From NCBI RefSeq assembly GCF_964340395.1, contig NC_135562.1, forward strand, positions 629,501 to 693,500: a stretch of DNA of 64,000 nucleotides, given 5' to 3'. Positions 1 to 39,537 of this stretch are shown in pieces. The stretch is from Glandiceps talaboti. Its lineage: Eukaryota; Hemichordata; Enteropneusta; Spengelidae. Made by a program: the position numbers and the translations under genes. Position 1 is the first letter of the stretch. Every line of letters starts with the position of its first letter. The notes below the pieces were generated by a model. The model was given only the letters and a program-made list of their open reading frames with translations, was not told the origin of the DNA and ran no database searches.

Positions 1-1098
1 TCTATATTCTTGTACAAACCAGTCACAAAGATACATTGGCTGTACTGTACAGAAAAAATTTAGTGTAAGCAAGAGGATAATAAACATAATAAAAAGTTTT
101 GAATTTCATCACATTTATGATTGTACTTATGTCAACATCTTCGTGTCAATGTTAGGCAGAATATATATATATATTATTTCATACTTATACGCCTATATTT
201 ATATCCTAGCATGTGTGTGGATGGTCGAAATTTGTATACCATATTGTGTTTAATACCTTTTATAATGGGTGAACTTTAATTTTTCGAGTATCTTGAAAGC
301 GATCATTATTTTAGTAATCAACCATACACTAAATTCAAACCATAGAATATATGTAATCAAGATCTTCGTTGTACATTTCCTAGTATTCTACATACAGTAG
401 TACATACACTCCCGCAAAATTCGATATCTCGTTCTAAACAGAAGTAAATCATGCAATTCAGGGTTTTTTCATCGCTTGGGAATTACTGTGATAACGATGT
501 CTGTGATACACAGAGACACATGGTTGGCGTAGTTTATCACTTTCATATTTGGGGGAGAGGGGTTTATCAGTGTATTCTAATTCTTGCAACCCATAGTGCA
601 TATTTCTTCGACGACACTGCGATTCTCTTGACAGTGCGTCATGGACGATGCCGTAAAAGAGGCTGTTGTTTACGAACAAGATGTGTACACTATACTGATG
701 CAAATACACGCACAGTTGCAAACTTAAAAAAAACGTTGCTTACCATAAAATCCGGACAAATGATATTGGAAACCAATAATCGCTTAATTCCTATTTCGAC
801 TTCATTTCCTAGTAGCAGGAGCTCAGCCGATGATACAGTCACAGCAGATGGAGATGAACTAAATGATACACGTGGTATGTCTCTGACTTTTGTATGTGTT
901 CTGTAGGGATGTAATATGTATTAATCAGCTTATGGGAATTCCTGAACGATGGGAGGTCATAGAGTTGGGCCAACATTAATGTTCAGGTTCTTTCACAAAT
1001 CATCAAACTTACTCATTAATCTTACTGATATCACTTACGATGATCAGTCGTTCAATCATAAGGTATATACACCCAAATCTCAAAATTGTCTTGTTTAG
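1..1098. other. No gene recognised
   Basis: AT-rich sequence. A 151-codon plus-strand frame at 451-906 has no recognisable motif. At 634-690 is one copy of the dispersed ACGATGCCGTAAAAGAGGCT repeat. Confidence 0.5.
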
Positions 1099-2705
1099 GT
1101 AATAATACGGGATATTTGATGCGTTTGTCTCACATGATAATGCGGGATATTTTATGCGTTTGTCTCACATGATAATACGGGATATTTGATGCGTTTGTCC
1201 CACTTGATAATACAGGATATTTTATGCGTTTGTCTCACATGATATTACGGGATATTTGATGCGTTTGTCTCACATGATAATACGAGATATTTGATGCGTT
1301 TGTCTCACTTGATAATATTGAATATTTGATGCGTTTGTCTCACATGATAATACAGGATATTTGATGTGTTTGCCTCACATGATAATACAGGATATTTGAT
1401 GCGTTTGTCTCACATGATAATACAGGATATTTTATGCGTTTGTCTCACATGATATTACGGGATATTTGATGCGTTTGTCTCACATGATAATACGGGATAT
1501 TTTATGCGTTTGTCTCACATGATATTACGGGATATTTGATGCGTTTGTCTCACATGATAATATGGAATATTTTATGCGTTTGTCTCACATGATAATACAG
1601 GATATTTGATGTGTTTGCCTCACATGATAATACGGGATATTTGATGCGTTTGTCTCACATGATAATACGGGATATTTGATGCGTTTGTCTCACATGATAA
1701 TATGGAATATTTTATGCGTTTGTCTCACATGATAATACAGGATATTTGATGTGTTTGCCTCACATGATAATACGGGATATTTGATGCGTTTGTCTCACAT
1801 GATAATATGGGATATTTGATGCGTTTGTCTCACATGATAATACGGGATATTTTATGCGTTTGTCTCACATGATAATACGGGATATTTGATGCGTTTGTCT
1901 CACATGATAATACGGGATATTTGATGCGTTTGTCTCACATGATAATACGGGATATTTGATGCGTTAGTCTCACATGATAATATGGAATATTTTATGCGTT
2001 TGTCTCACATGATAATACAGGATATTTGATGTGTTTGCCTCACATGATAATATGGGATATTTGATGTGTTTGTCTCACATGATAATACGGGATATTTGAT
2101 GTGTTTGTCTCACTTGATAATACGGGATATTTGATGCGTTTGTCTCACATGATAATACGGGATATTTGATGCGTTTGTCTCACATGATATTTGATGCGTT
2201 TGTCTCACATGATAATATTGAATATTTGATGTGTTTGCCTCACATGATAATACAGGATATTTGATGCGTTTGTCTCACTTGATAATATGGGATATTTGAT
2301 GCGTTTGCCTCACATGATAATACGGGATATTTGATGTGTTTGTCTCACTTGATAATATGGGATATTTGATGCGTTTGTCTAACATGATAATATGGAATAT
2401 TTGATGCGTTTGTCTCACATGATAATATGGAATATTTGATGCGTTTGTCTCACATGATAATATGGAATATTTGATGCGTTTGTCTCACATGATATTACGG
2501 GATATTTGATGCGTTTGTCTCACTTGATAATATTGAATATTTGATGTGTTTGTCTCACTTGATAATACGGGATATTTGATGCGTTTGTCTCACATGATAA
2601 TACGGGATATTTTATGCGTTTGTCTCACATGATAATACGGGATATTTTATGCGTTTGTCTCACATGATAATACGGGATATTTTATGCGTTTGTCTCACTT
2701 GATAA
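1099..2705. repeat. 35-bp minisatellite, about 46 copies
   Basis: The unit is GATATTTGATGCGTTTGTCT plus CACATGATAATACGG. It is fairly homogeneous, with recurring variants (TTTATGC, TTTGCCT, ATGGAAT), one short unit near 2190 and degenerate copies to about 2880. Confidence 0.97.
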
Positions 2706-2944
2706 TGCTGGATCATATTTGATTATTTTCTCACTTTCAATTATATAAGGAATACCTCATGATGCGTTTTTCTCACATAATAATACGAGATATTTGACGT
2801 GTTTCAAGTTTTCACGTGATAATACCTGATATTTGACGTGTTTCAAGATCTCACGTGATAATACGGGATATTTGATGTGTTTTGCATCTTTTTCATCCTT
2901 TCAGTTTTTAATAGTGACACTTATTCTTATTCCTTAATCATCTT

Positions 2945-3617
2945 CTGCACATGTCGTTGATTTTGTACACCCTCCTTAACAATGTAACACATGTGTATCA
3001 GTTATAATTGGCATATGTTGATTTTGTACACCCTCCTTAATAATTTAACACATGTGTATCAGTTATAATTGGCATATGTTGATTTTGTACACCCTCCTTA
3101 ATAATTTAACACATGTATATCAGTTATAATTGGCATATGTTGATTTTGTACACCCTCCTTAATAATTTAACACATGTATATCAGTTATAATTGGCATATG
3201 TTGATTTTGTACACCCTCCTTAATAATTTAACACATGTGTATCAGTTATAATTGGCATATGTTGATTTTGTACACCCTCCTTAACAATGTAACACATGTG
3301 TATCAGTTATAATTGGCATATGTTGATTTTGTACACCCTCCTTAATAATTTAACACATGTGTATCAGTTATAATTGAAATATGTTGATTTTGTACGCCCT
3401 CCTTAATAATTTAACACATGTGTATCAGTTATAATTGAAATATGTTGATTTTGTACACCCTCCTTAATAATTTAACACATGTTTATCAGTTATAATTGAA
3501 ATATGTTGATTTTGTACACCCTCCTTAATAATTTAACACATGTGTATCAGTTATAATTGGCATATGTTGATTTTCTACACCCTCCTTAATAATTTAACAC
3601 ATGTATATCAGTTATAA
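2945..3617. repeat. 61-bp minisatellite, about 11 copies
   Basis: The unit begins TGTTGATTTTGTACACCCTC and includes CACATGTGTATCAGTTATAA. Variation is mainly GTGTAT/GTATAT and GGCATA/GAAATA. Confidence 0.97.
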
Positions 3618-5331
3618 ATAAACTAACCTCAGAATCTGGTCGTGAGAGACACTGTGTATTATTGATATTGTCAATATGTTTAGTCATTTTATTGTCTGAA
3701 CGGCAAAAATAAAGCCTTTATCTTAAGAGGATCTTGAAGTGTATTTCCATGTACCTTAGTAGATGAAACGTAGATAGTATTCCAATTGAACTCGATTTCG
3801 TGCGAATCGCATTTTAAAAAGACTGTACTTTTCACAAGTCGAGTAGTAACGAGTTTTGTGGATCTTCCGGTATGTGTCTATAACTTAAGTCTACGATGTT
3901 GATGTGTTTGCTAAAATATTGAAACTATCCAAGTGATCGAACCTTATGTAGCATCTCACAAATTTGCATTTTGCAGACAAACTGCGTGTTGTTGTACTGT
4001 TTACACGTGGATATCAAGCCAGTGTACAAAGTTGACGTCACTTTGACACAATAACTTAATTCCAGTAATCCCAACAATCCCATAATATACAAAAACACCT
4101 GTCAGACGTGTAGGGTCTATGGTCAGATGCAAACATTAAAAACTATGTACAAAGAAAGGACAAAAAATACATTACATTCCTATATTACATTAAAATACAT
4201 TCCTATTACATTAAAATCATCTTAACTTAAAAAGAGTCCGAGGAGATTACCGCTGAAAGTAACACATTAGAACTGTTCTTCACTCTGTCTAAAAAAGGGA
4301 AATCTAAATGTCTGAGACCTTCAAAAGTTGGAAATTGTATTTAAGACAAAATAGAGCTAGCACTACAGTCATAAATGACTAAAAGTTAATAAGATTAGAC
4401 CATTTTCAAAAAGTCAGAGCACATATTCCTGCTGACGTATTATAAAGGCGGACACATTGTGGACGTGCCGTGAAGGAGCTTGTGTTTTACTGCGATGGAT
4501 TGGACCGTAAAATTTAATTGACGAATCAAGAATACAAATTAACGAGAATTAATTTGTCTTTTGTTTTTTATACAAAAAATTGTCTCTACTGGTTGCTCTA
4601 ATATCTAGACCTAGCAAATTTTGTTAGCGATGCTTTTTGTAAGAGAAAGGAATTTATGTACAATGTTTAATTATGTACGTTTACTTATTCATAAGTTAAA
4701 GATTTGTATTACCTTAGTGTCTTGTAAGCCCTAGGGGCTGGGTGTGGCTATGGGTAAGTCCACACATGACACTCTAATAAATAAACATAACATATTGCAA
4801 AGAAAACTGAGTTACTAAGGTATGTACTTGCTACTTACCATGTACACTGGTCTTATCTGACAATACATCGGTGCAAGCTAATAGCTAGTCATTTATATTT
4901 CAGACGACTTCGACAGATGCTCCTTTCTTGTCTACGAATATCGGTACAAACATAATGATATATGTTTCAGAACGCAAGGCAAACGTTGCAAGTTGTTTTT
5001 ACTGGTATCCAATGACCATTCGTCTAATTTATATGAAGATCCAAATCTCGTCTCTTTCAGTAATCCTGTACTGACGGCTTACCATTAACAGTTTGTTATT
5101 CATAGTATCGTACTTAGAACAGACTTTATATAATAGACCACTGCAGTAAAACTGTTCGCAGGTACAGGAAATCTTGTTTTAATTGCTACCTCGTCCAAAT
5201 GCTACGTCATGATTCTGCACATATGTCTAGTTTTTCCTATATAAACATTTCCACGTGTTTCTGTCGTATTGACATAATCTGCAGAAACTGTAATTTGATA
5301 CAATAATGTACATGACATTGTACATAAAAAT
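3618..5331. other. No gene recognised; possible retroelement tails
   Basis: AT-rich. About 4690-4790 (GCCCTAGGGGCTGGGTGTGG ... AATAAATAAACATAACAT) looks like a LINE 3' end without coding. A diverged copy of the dispersed GTGCCGTRAARGAG repeat is at 4455-4490. Otherwise nothing. Confidence 0.35.
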
Positions 5332-5880
5332 AACGTCGTAAACCACAGGCCTCTTTACGGCACCGTGTAAAACACAACGTCGTAATCCACATGCCTCTTT
5401 ACGGCACCGTGTAAAACATACGAACGTCGTAATCCACAGGCCTCTTTACGGCACCGTGTAAAACATACGAACGTCGTAAACCACAGGCCTCTTTACGGCA
5501 CCGTGTGAAACATACTAACGTCGTAAACCACAGGCCTCTTTACGGCACCGTGTAAAACACAACGTCGTAATCCACAGGCCTCTTTACGGCACCGTGTGAA
5601 ACATACTAACGTCGTAAACCACAGGCCTCTTTACGGCACCGTGTGAAACATACTAACGTCGTAAACCACAGGCCTCTTTACGGCACCGTGTAAAACACAA
5701 CGTCGTAATCCACAGGCCTCTTTACGGCACCGTGTGAAACATACTAACGTCGTAAACCACAGGCCTCTTTACGGCACCGTGTAAAACACAACGTCGAAAA
5801 ACCACAGGTCTCTTAACGGCACCGTGTGAATCATACCAACGTCGAAAAACCACAGGTCTCTTAACGGCACCGTGTGAAAC
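5332..5880. repeat. 43/47-bp minisatellite, about 12 copies
   Basis: The unit is AACGTCGTAAACCACAGGCC plus TCTTTACGGCACCGTGTGAAACATACT, with a 4-bp shorter form ending AAAACACA. The 5' end of the LINE fragment abuts it. Confidence 0.96.
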
Positions 5881-5889
5881 GTACCCGCT

Positions 5890-6735
5890 GTCAATAAGAC
5901 TATTCGGAAAAAAATAGGAATCATTTATAAACTTAGGGACTTTGTACCCAAAAATATACTTATTTTACTATATAAAACTTTCGTCCAACCACATATAACG
6001 TACGGTACAGAAGTCTGGGGAAGCACTTTTTCCTCCTATTTGAATTGTATTTTACTAGCTCAAAAAATGGCTGTGCGAGCAATCACACATAGCCAGTCCA
6101 TGACACATTCTTCACCACTTTTCAACACTCTAGAAATTCTTGATGTACATAAACTGCACAGGTTTTTGGTCAGTACCTTTGTTTATGATTTGCTGTACAA
6201 TAACTTACCACACTCTGTTGATGAATACTGCAATGTGTTAAACTATGAGTACAATACACGACAAAAAGAACAAAATAACTTATGAAGTTATGTGTACCTA
6301 CTGTGAAAACATTCTATGGTAAACAGTCAATGACATACACAGGTGCAGTTACATGGAATTCAATACAACACAGCACAGCACAAGAAATGAACCACGAAGG
6401 CAGCGATTCAAATCATCATTATGTAAAGATTTACTAAAAGAGTATGTAATATAACATTGTACAGTTCTAATGTAATATAAGACTTCTTTTCATTATGGCA
6501 CTCGTATATATAGGGGGGTGGTGAGGGGAGGGGGTTAAGGGTAGAGCTACTTTTTGTATATTTATTTGCACTCTAAACTTGTACCATTATTTACTTTGGC
6601 CAGGGGTCAGACACGATTAGCATAGCTATTTTCTGACTCCTGTTATCCGATCTAGTTTGCTTTTCCTGTATTTACGTTGTATTGTACTTATTTTTGATCG
6701 GATAATAAAATATATATCATATCATATCATATCAT
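5890..6735 (+). mobile_element. 5'-truncated LINE fragment ending in (ATCAT)n
   Basis: It encodes the last part of a LINE ORF2: DFVPKNILILLYKTFVQPHI, TYGTEVWGS, LEILDVHKLHRF and, after a frameshift near 6280, VPTVKTFYGKQSMTYTGAV. It is a different family from the intact element at 17-20 kb but the same general clade. A C-rich/G-rich 3'UTR and GGATAATAAAATATATATCAT lead into the (ATCAT) tail, which abuts the glycosyltransferase-like exon. Confidence 0.85.
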
Positions 6736-7054
6736 CAACTTCTAAAGTGGAAATCTCGTCTTTCGCCTGCTGCCACCAACGGTCAACCGGTTCACAGTCA
6801 GTATGAAACAGTATTTTCTCTGGTCTCATAATTCTGTGTATACTCAAAATACTTACGAGATTCTTACATGTAAACCAGATAATATGTGCAATATTTGGCA
6901 CTACAAAGTTTTTTTGTGGTTTCAGAAAACCGAATTGCTGCCCTTGTCTGTTAGAATCTCCCATTTCATCATGTATTGTCATAGTGATATTGGATCTCAA
7001 CAGGTAAGACCAAGTTTTAGACCTGCTGGCCACTTCGTTTGATGGATTCTGAAT
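6735..7054 (-). CDS. Glycosyltransferase-like exon 2, truncated
   Basis: Acceptor TTATTGTAG at 7055-7063, then IQNPSNEV and about 100 codons with VPNIAHIIWFTC and MRPEKILFHTDCEPVDRWW. The 3' limit is set by the LINE tail. The plus-strand reading frame over the same DNA is a shadow. Confidence 0.6.
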
Positions 7055-8127
7055 CTACAATAACAAGAAAAAACATAATTCAATTCTTTAGTAACTTTGA
7101 GCAATTTATGCTCATCAGTATAATATGATTAAAGAAAAAAGCTATGCATCACAGCAATACAGTGGTGGATGAAAAAACTAAACAATAATGTACTGGAGAA
7201 TGAAATGCTAAAAATTAAACTAACTGTAGCCGTTTAGGTGTTGTTTTTCGATGGAATCCACATTTTTATTCCATGTTAACATTATTTAATTAAAACAAGT
7301 TTTCATTTATTTGAGAATATTGTTTTATTTTTCGTCAAACCAGAATTTTTTTAAGGATTATATATAACTGAAAGTCAAATATATTTTTTGGAATATGGAA
7401 TAAAAGTACCTAAACGGTTACAATTAGATTGTAAGTATGAAAATATAAAATACTACTGCTAAAATAAAATAATAATTTTGGCCTGAACGGCCAGCCATAT
7501 ATTCAGATGTTTGGACAATAAACATTTTGGTGACGCTTCAATTTGTGCTAAAATATGTTGCTTAGTTACATCGATAATCTACATGATGCTTAGATAGAGT
7601 ACCATTTTTTTTTTATTAAATGAAAATAGAAGTACCTCTACGTATCACACTCATGCCAACTAAGGATATTTGTAACGGAATGTGTTCATTTACGTTTTGA
7701 AAGCACATAATTCTTACGATAACAGCATCTGTCTATCAAAACATCATTTAGATTATGTCTATATGACAACCAGCAAGCTTACTTCCGATTATCCGTCGAG
7801 CTAAGAACTCCAAACTGACACATCCCGAGCAAATATGATTAAAATGACGGAACAAAAGTCGCATTCAGACAAATTTTACTTACGTTTTAAACTAAATTTG
7901 ATATTACATGTACATCGCAAGGTTATAACCTATAATTTTGGTTAAGAAACCACAGCACAGTATGAGAAGTACCGTGTAGGTATGCTTGACCTCGCAATCA
8001 TGATAGGTCACGCAATTGCATAATTTGCATAGCCGTCGGACGCCATTTTTTGACGTATTCATAAAATTTGATTCAAAATTGTAGAAAAACATGTGGAAAA
8101 ACTTATGAATTATGTGATAAATATTTA

Positions 8128-8255
8128 AATCCACGAAATCCATGTTAGTTTTACGTCATAATGCTCCTGTGTGATTCCCGGCTCGAATTTGTATTAGTCC
8201 GTGGAATCATACTCAGAGTATTATGAACTAAAACTAACATTGATTTCGTGGGATT
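8128..8255. mobile_element. 128-bp palindromic (foldback) element
   Basis: AATCCACGAAATCCATGTTA at the left and its near-perfect inverse at the right (TAACATTGATTTCGTGGGATT) give arms of about 40 bp around a 45-bp loop. It lies in the intron of the glycosyltransferase-like gene. Confidence 0.65.
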
Positions 8256-8456
8256 ATACATAAGTATATTTCTGGGGATAGCGACCAAGTTCCTGATACA
8301 CCATCGTATTTTTTTACAGGTAGACCTCTTAACCCCAAGAATTTGTTTACAAAAAAAGTTAAATTGTATTGGTGCATATATATCTAATATGGGGAAATAC
8401 AATAACCCTGACGGTAGATCAAAGTAATTTATCGTTTAATTGAAAAGGTACCAAAC

Positions 8457-9684
8457 TTCCCCATATGGTTGTGTAGAGTACAGAATGGCCATTTCCCCAT
8501 ATGGCTGTGTAGAGTACAGAATGGCCATTTCCCCATATGGTTGTGTAGAGTACAGAATGGCCATTTCCCCATATGGCTGTGTAGAGTACAGAATGGCCAT
8601 TTCCCCATATGGCTGTGTAGAGTACAGAATGGCCATTTCCCCATATGGCTGTGTAGAGTACAGAATGGCCATTTCCCCATATGGCTGTGTAGAGTACAGA
8701 ATGGCCATTTCCCCATATGGCTGTGTAGAGTACAGAATGGCCATTTCCCCATATGGCTGTGTAGAGTACAGCATGGCCATTTCCCCATATGGCTGTGTAG
8801 AGTACAGAATGGCCATTTCCCCATATGGCTGTGTAGAGTACAGAATGGTCATTTCCCCATATGGCTGTGTAGAGTACAGAATGGCCATTTCCCCATATGG
8901 CTGTGTAGAGTACAGAATGGCCATTTCCCCATATGGCTGTGTAGAGTACAGAATGGCCATTTCCCCATATGGCTGTGTAGAGTACAGAATGGCCATTTCC
9001 CCATATGGCTGTGTAGAGTACAGAATGGCCATTTCCCCATATGGCTGTGTAGAGTACAGAATGGTCATTTCCCCATATGGCTGTGTAGAGTACAGAATGG
9101 CCATTTCCCCATATGGTTGTGTAGAGTACAGAATGGCCATTTCCCCATATGGCTGTGTAGAGTACAGAATGGCCATTTCCCCATATGGCTGTGTAGAGTA
9201 CAGAATGGCCATTTCCCCATATGGCTGTGTAGAGTACAGAATGGTCATTTCCCCATATGGCTGTGTAGAGTACAGAATGGCCATTTCCCCATATGGCTGT
9301 GTAGAGTACAGAATGGCCATTTCCCCATATGGCTGTGTAGAGTACAGAATGGTCATTTCCCCATATGGCTGTGTAGAGTACAGAATGGCCATTTCCCCAT
9401 ATGGCTGTGTAGAGTACAGAATGGCCATTTCCCCATATGGCTGTGTAGAGTACAGAATGGCCATTTCCCCATATGGCTGTGTAGAGTACAGAATGGCCAT
9501 TTCCCCATATGGCTGTGTAGAGTACAGAATGGCCATTTCCCCATATGGCTGTGTAGAGTACAGAATGGCCATTTCCCCATATGGCTGTGTAGAGTACAGA
9601 ATGGTCATTTCCCCATATGGTTGTGTAGAGTACAGAATGGCCATTTCCCCATATGGTTGTGTAGAGTACAGAATGGCCATTTCA
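8457..9684. repeat. 36-bp satellite, about 34 nearly identical copies
   Basis: The unit is CCCATATGGCTGTGTAGAGT plus ACAGAATGGCCATTTC. It varies almost only at GGC/GGT and GGCC/GGTC. Because 36 is a multiple of three and the unit lacks stops in several frames, long spurious frames run through it on both strands. It lies in the glycosyltransferase-like intron. Confidence 0.98.
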
Positions 9685-9781
9685 AATGAGAAATATATAT
9701 ACAGTACTATGCAATGTGTTGTTCATGCAACGAGTCTGTATCAGGGAACATTAAGTAGCTGTTACAAAAATATTTACTTAC

Positions 9782-9901
9782 TTTAGAGAAAGCTGGACTC
9801 TTTATTATCGCGTACATACACAATATGGACAAGAGAATGAGACTGATAAAGACAGTCATCTTCTTCCGTCGCCAACCACCTTTTATATTTTCATTCGACA
9901 T
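9782..9901 (-). CDS. Glycosyltransferase-like exon 1 (membrane anchor)
   Basis: 40 codons from ATG 9901-9899 to donor AAA|GTAAGT. It has a basic flank (WRRKK), then a 17-18 residue hydrophobic helix, as in Golgi type II enzymes. The 36-bp satellite ends about 100 nt beyond the donor, in the intron. Confidence 0.55.
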
Positions 9902-10077
9902 GTTTTAACACCTACATATGAAACCTAACGTTCTTATAAATCAATATGTTGTCGCATCAGCATATACAAATACACCTCTATGAAAATGACGCATTGGTTG
10001 TAATATAGTACCTACTCCGGGGAAACCGGAAGGGTCTCACGTGACACCCATGTGACCGTTGAACAATATCGCATACA

Positions 10078-10280
10078 TCAATCAATGAATCAATCAATTA
10101 ATCAATCAATCAATCAATCAATCAATCAAGTCATTTATAAAGCGCCACTATTAGTATCTAATACACTAAGGTAAAGTTCAGAGGCGCTGTACAATTACGT
10201 ATACATGTTGAAAGCTCTGCTGAAAAGAGTTTAAGGTTCTTCCTAAAAGAACAAGCTCTGGGCTTTTGACGTACATCAAT

Positions 10281-10323
<43 letters not shown>

Positions 10324-10330
10324 TTTTTTA
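10078..10330. repeat. (TCAA)n, GCGCC-ended dispersed repeat, (TTTA)n
   Basis: The tetranucleotide run leads into TCATTTATAAAGCGCC and a matching inverted GGCGCTGTACAATTA, which resembles the end of a short non-autonomous repeat. This is followed by (TTTA)n. Confidence 0.5.
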
Positions 10331-10589
10331 TTTATATAATATGGACAATAACAGACAAATCTCCCATTGTAACCTGCAGAACACTTTTTCCACAAACCTT
10401 TGAAACGCGTTTAATGCCACATGGATACGACAATGACAACACGTTCCAACAACGTACAAACAGTGTCAATATAATACGCGAACAAATCAGAAATGACAGT
10501 GATCCAAGTTTTCACATCACACAGACGTAAACTTTATTTTCTAAGTCAGCAGCACATTTACTCAAACTGATTTACAAAGTTTATAACGC

Positions 10590-10990
10590 TCAAGCAGTTC
10601 AAAGTGTTTAGCATTGAGCTTTCGGTCTGTCTTGGTTGACGAGCTGACCACTAGGTGGCGGTATGATCAACTGATTGTAGATGTGTAGGTTGTTCGATTC
10701 TTGGGATTGTAGTGTCAGGTGTTGATAGCCTCCCTGATCTTTCTAGGGATATCACGTGGGGATACATCAATAATGGAAAAACGGTCCCAGTCGATGTTAT
10801 GATTGTAGCAACTGGAGTGTTCAGATAAAGCAGATGCTACAATTTTGTCCCTCACAGACTTTCGACCACACATCTACAATCGGCTGGTCATACCGCCACC
10901 TAGTGGCCAGCTGTAACTATGGAATTTGTCATTCTGATGAGAATCGTCGACCAAGACTGATCGAAAGCGTGATGCTAAAAACTGCATGTG
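10590..10990 (-). mobile_element. Penelope-like element fragment with GIY-YIG C-terminal coding and inverted arms
   Basis: The minus strand at about 10868-10712 encodes RKSVRDKIVASALSEHSS, then NHNIDWDRFSIIDVSP and PRKIREAIN, resembling the end of the GIY-YIG endonuclease of EN+ Penelope-like elements (the 'EH...H.I.W....I......R.REA' pattern). The usual 'P.LNRD' continuation is absent. On both sides lies the same sequence in inverted orientation (10620-10690 against 10868-10985; shared CCGCCACCTAGTGG and CCAAGAC), as in the partial inverted copies these elements leave. Confidence 0.5.
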
Positions 10991-11939
10991 CGTCATAACC
11001 TTTGTAAATCTACCAAGCTGATGAACACTTTGATCAACGCACGCAAAATGTCTTCTACGACGAATGACAAAGGGCAAAGAGACAAAACTAAGTATATTAA
11101 AATACAATATTCATCGTCCTAAATTTCGAATATACTAAATGTTTTGAATAAATCGTGAACTCGTTTCGTCACAAATAATGTAAGTATCGACATCACAAAG
11201 TACGAGACTTCTATTGTGCAATAAAGAATGAACGTTTTGATCTATGAATTCACATCACTTCACGAGATTTGACGAGATCGCGGCTACCCACAATAAGAAG
11301 CCAGAGCCCTAGCAATAGTTATCATTGGAAACAGCGATACATTTTAACAGGAAGTAGATCAGGTTGTACACGTTTATTTCTAATACACTACTATTACCCG
11401 TTATACCGTACCATTATTACCGTTACGTTTCTTTACCATTTCGTTGCAGGTACTTTTAAATTTGTAATTGGGTTCACCACGGGTCCTGTGGTAATATCAA
11501 TATGAAATCATATTTCTGACAGGCGAAGTTATAACGTAACAACACTTACAAAAATAAAGTCTTCGAATTGCTATAAGGAACCACACAACTCCCCTATTCC
11601 CTACACAATCCCTAACTTTCCATGCTCCGTCAAACAAACAAATCTCGCTTGTAAGCAAATCTGAAAGTTGCTAAAGGTCAGATTTACAATCCCAGATCTT
11701 TGCATTCACATTATTTTATCACTGGAGAAATGAGGATTACACCATTCTATCTTTCTAGGTCAGATGTTTCAATAGCTCTACCAGTCTCACCAAAATTTTA
11801 ACCCAATACCAAACTCCGTTCTGCCAAAAAATGTACTGTTTTTAAGTAAAGTCTTTTTAAAGACCTCGTTTATTGAATGACGGTTCCGATGTTATTAATT
11901 GCACTGCAAAAGTGTTTTAATTAAGCGTTCTTTTAAGAA

Positions 11940-12020
11940 ATATATATTATTTATTATTTTATTATTATTATTATTAAAATTATTATACGCATTATTAGTA
12001 GCATTATTATTATCATTATT
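11940..12020. repeat. (TTA)n microsatellite
   Basis: Imperfect TTA/TTAT repeats downstream of the receptor gene stop. Confidence 0.85.
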
Positions 12021-12235
12021 ACACATGTCAATGGTAATGATGAAATTAATTATTCATATGAGGTTAGGTATACCACATTGTTTAGCTACACACGTTCATA
12101 AAATAAGTAGATGAATATTAATAATACGGGTTAACTTTAAACTTATCTCTAGCATGCCTAGAGCTCCGAGGAGAAAGTCAAGTCATCACCCTATACCAAA
12201 TGTGACAAAGGAAGGCGTCCTTTTTGTCAACCTAG

Positions 12236-12239
12236 TTTA

Positions 12240-12241
<2 letters not shown>
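12236..12241 (-). terminator. Possible polyadenylation signal overlapping the stop
   Basis: In the sense strand AATAAA overlaps the TAA stop of the receptor gene. Because a usable site normally needs a short 3'UTR, other AATAAA/ATTAAA matches in the (TTA)n tract near 11.94-12.0 kb are alternative candidates. I cannot tell which is used. Confidence 0.3.

Positions 12242-39537
<27,296 letters not shown>

Larger units (their letters stand above)
6735..9901 (-). pseudogene. Glycosyltransferase-like (GT32/DXD-type) gene, cut by a LINE
   Basis: Two exons join in phase 0. Exon 1 (9901-9782, 40 codons; in-frame TAA just upstream of the ATG) encodes a type II signal anchor: GGWRRKK, then MTVFISLILLSILCMYAII. 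Exon 2 (7054-6735; acceptor ttgtag) encodes FVVPNIAHIIWFTC, LSIHRIMRPEKILFHTD and EPVDRWWQQAKDEI. From memory this matches an invertebrate family of Golgi glycosyltransferases related to Gly_transf_sug. The reading frame ends 4-5 codons after TLEV, exactly where the ATCAT-repeat tail of an opposing LINE begins, before the catalytic DXD region would appear. I found no continuation left of the LINE. The broken state is seen; the enzymatic family is inferred from motifs. Confidence 0.6.
9902..12235. other. Intergenic between the two minus-strand genes
   Basis: It holds (TCAA)n at 10078-10129, followed by an AAAGCGCC...GGCGCT dispersed-repeat end (10138-10195), (TTTA)n at 10266-10330, the Penelope-like fragment, and (TTA)n at 11940-12020. 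I see no gene at 11000-11900. Confidence 0.5.

Noticed and set aside
451-906. 151-codon plus-strand frame as a gene
   Set aside because: No recognisable motif, no splice context, and it contains a dispersed repeat copy.
1099-3617. Possible CRISPR-like arrays
   Set aside because: The units are contiguous with no unique spacers, in a eukaryotic context; they are minisatellites.
6803-7042. Plus-strand 79-codon frame
   Set aside because: Shadow of the minus-strand glycosyltransferase-like exon.
8436-9786. Open frames of 400-450 codons over the 36-bp satellite on both strands
   Set aside because: They arise because the period is a multiple of three without stops in several registers. There is no codon bias, domain or separate start context, and the array lies in an intron.
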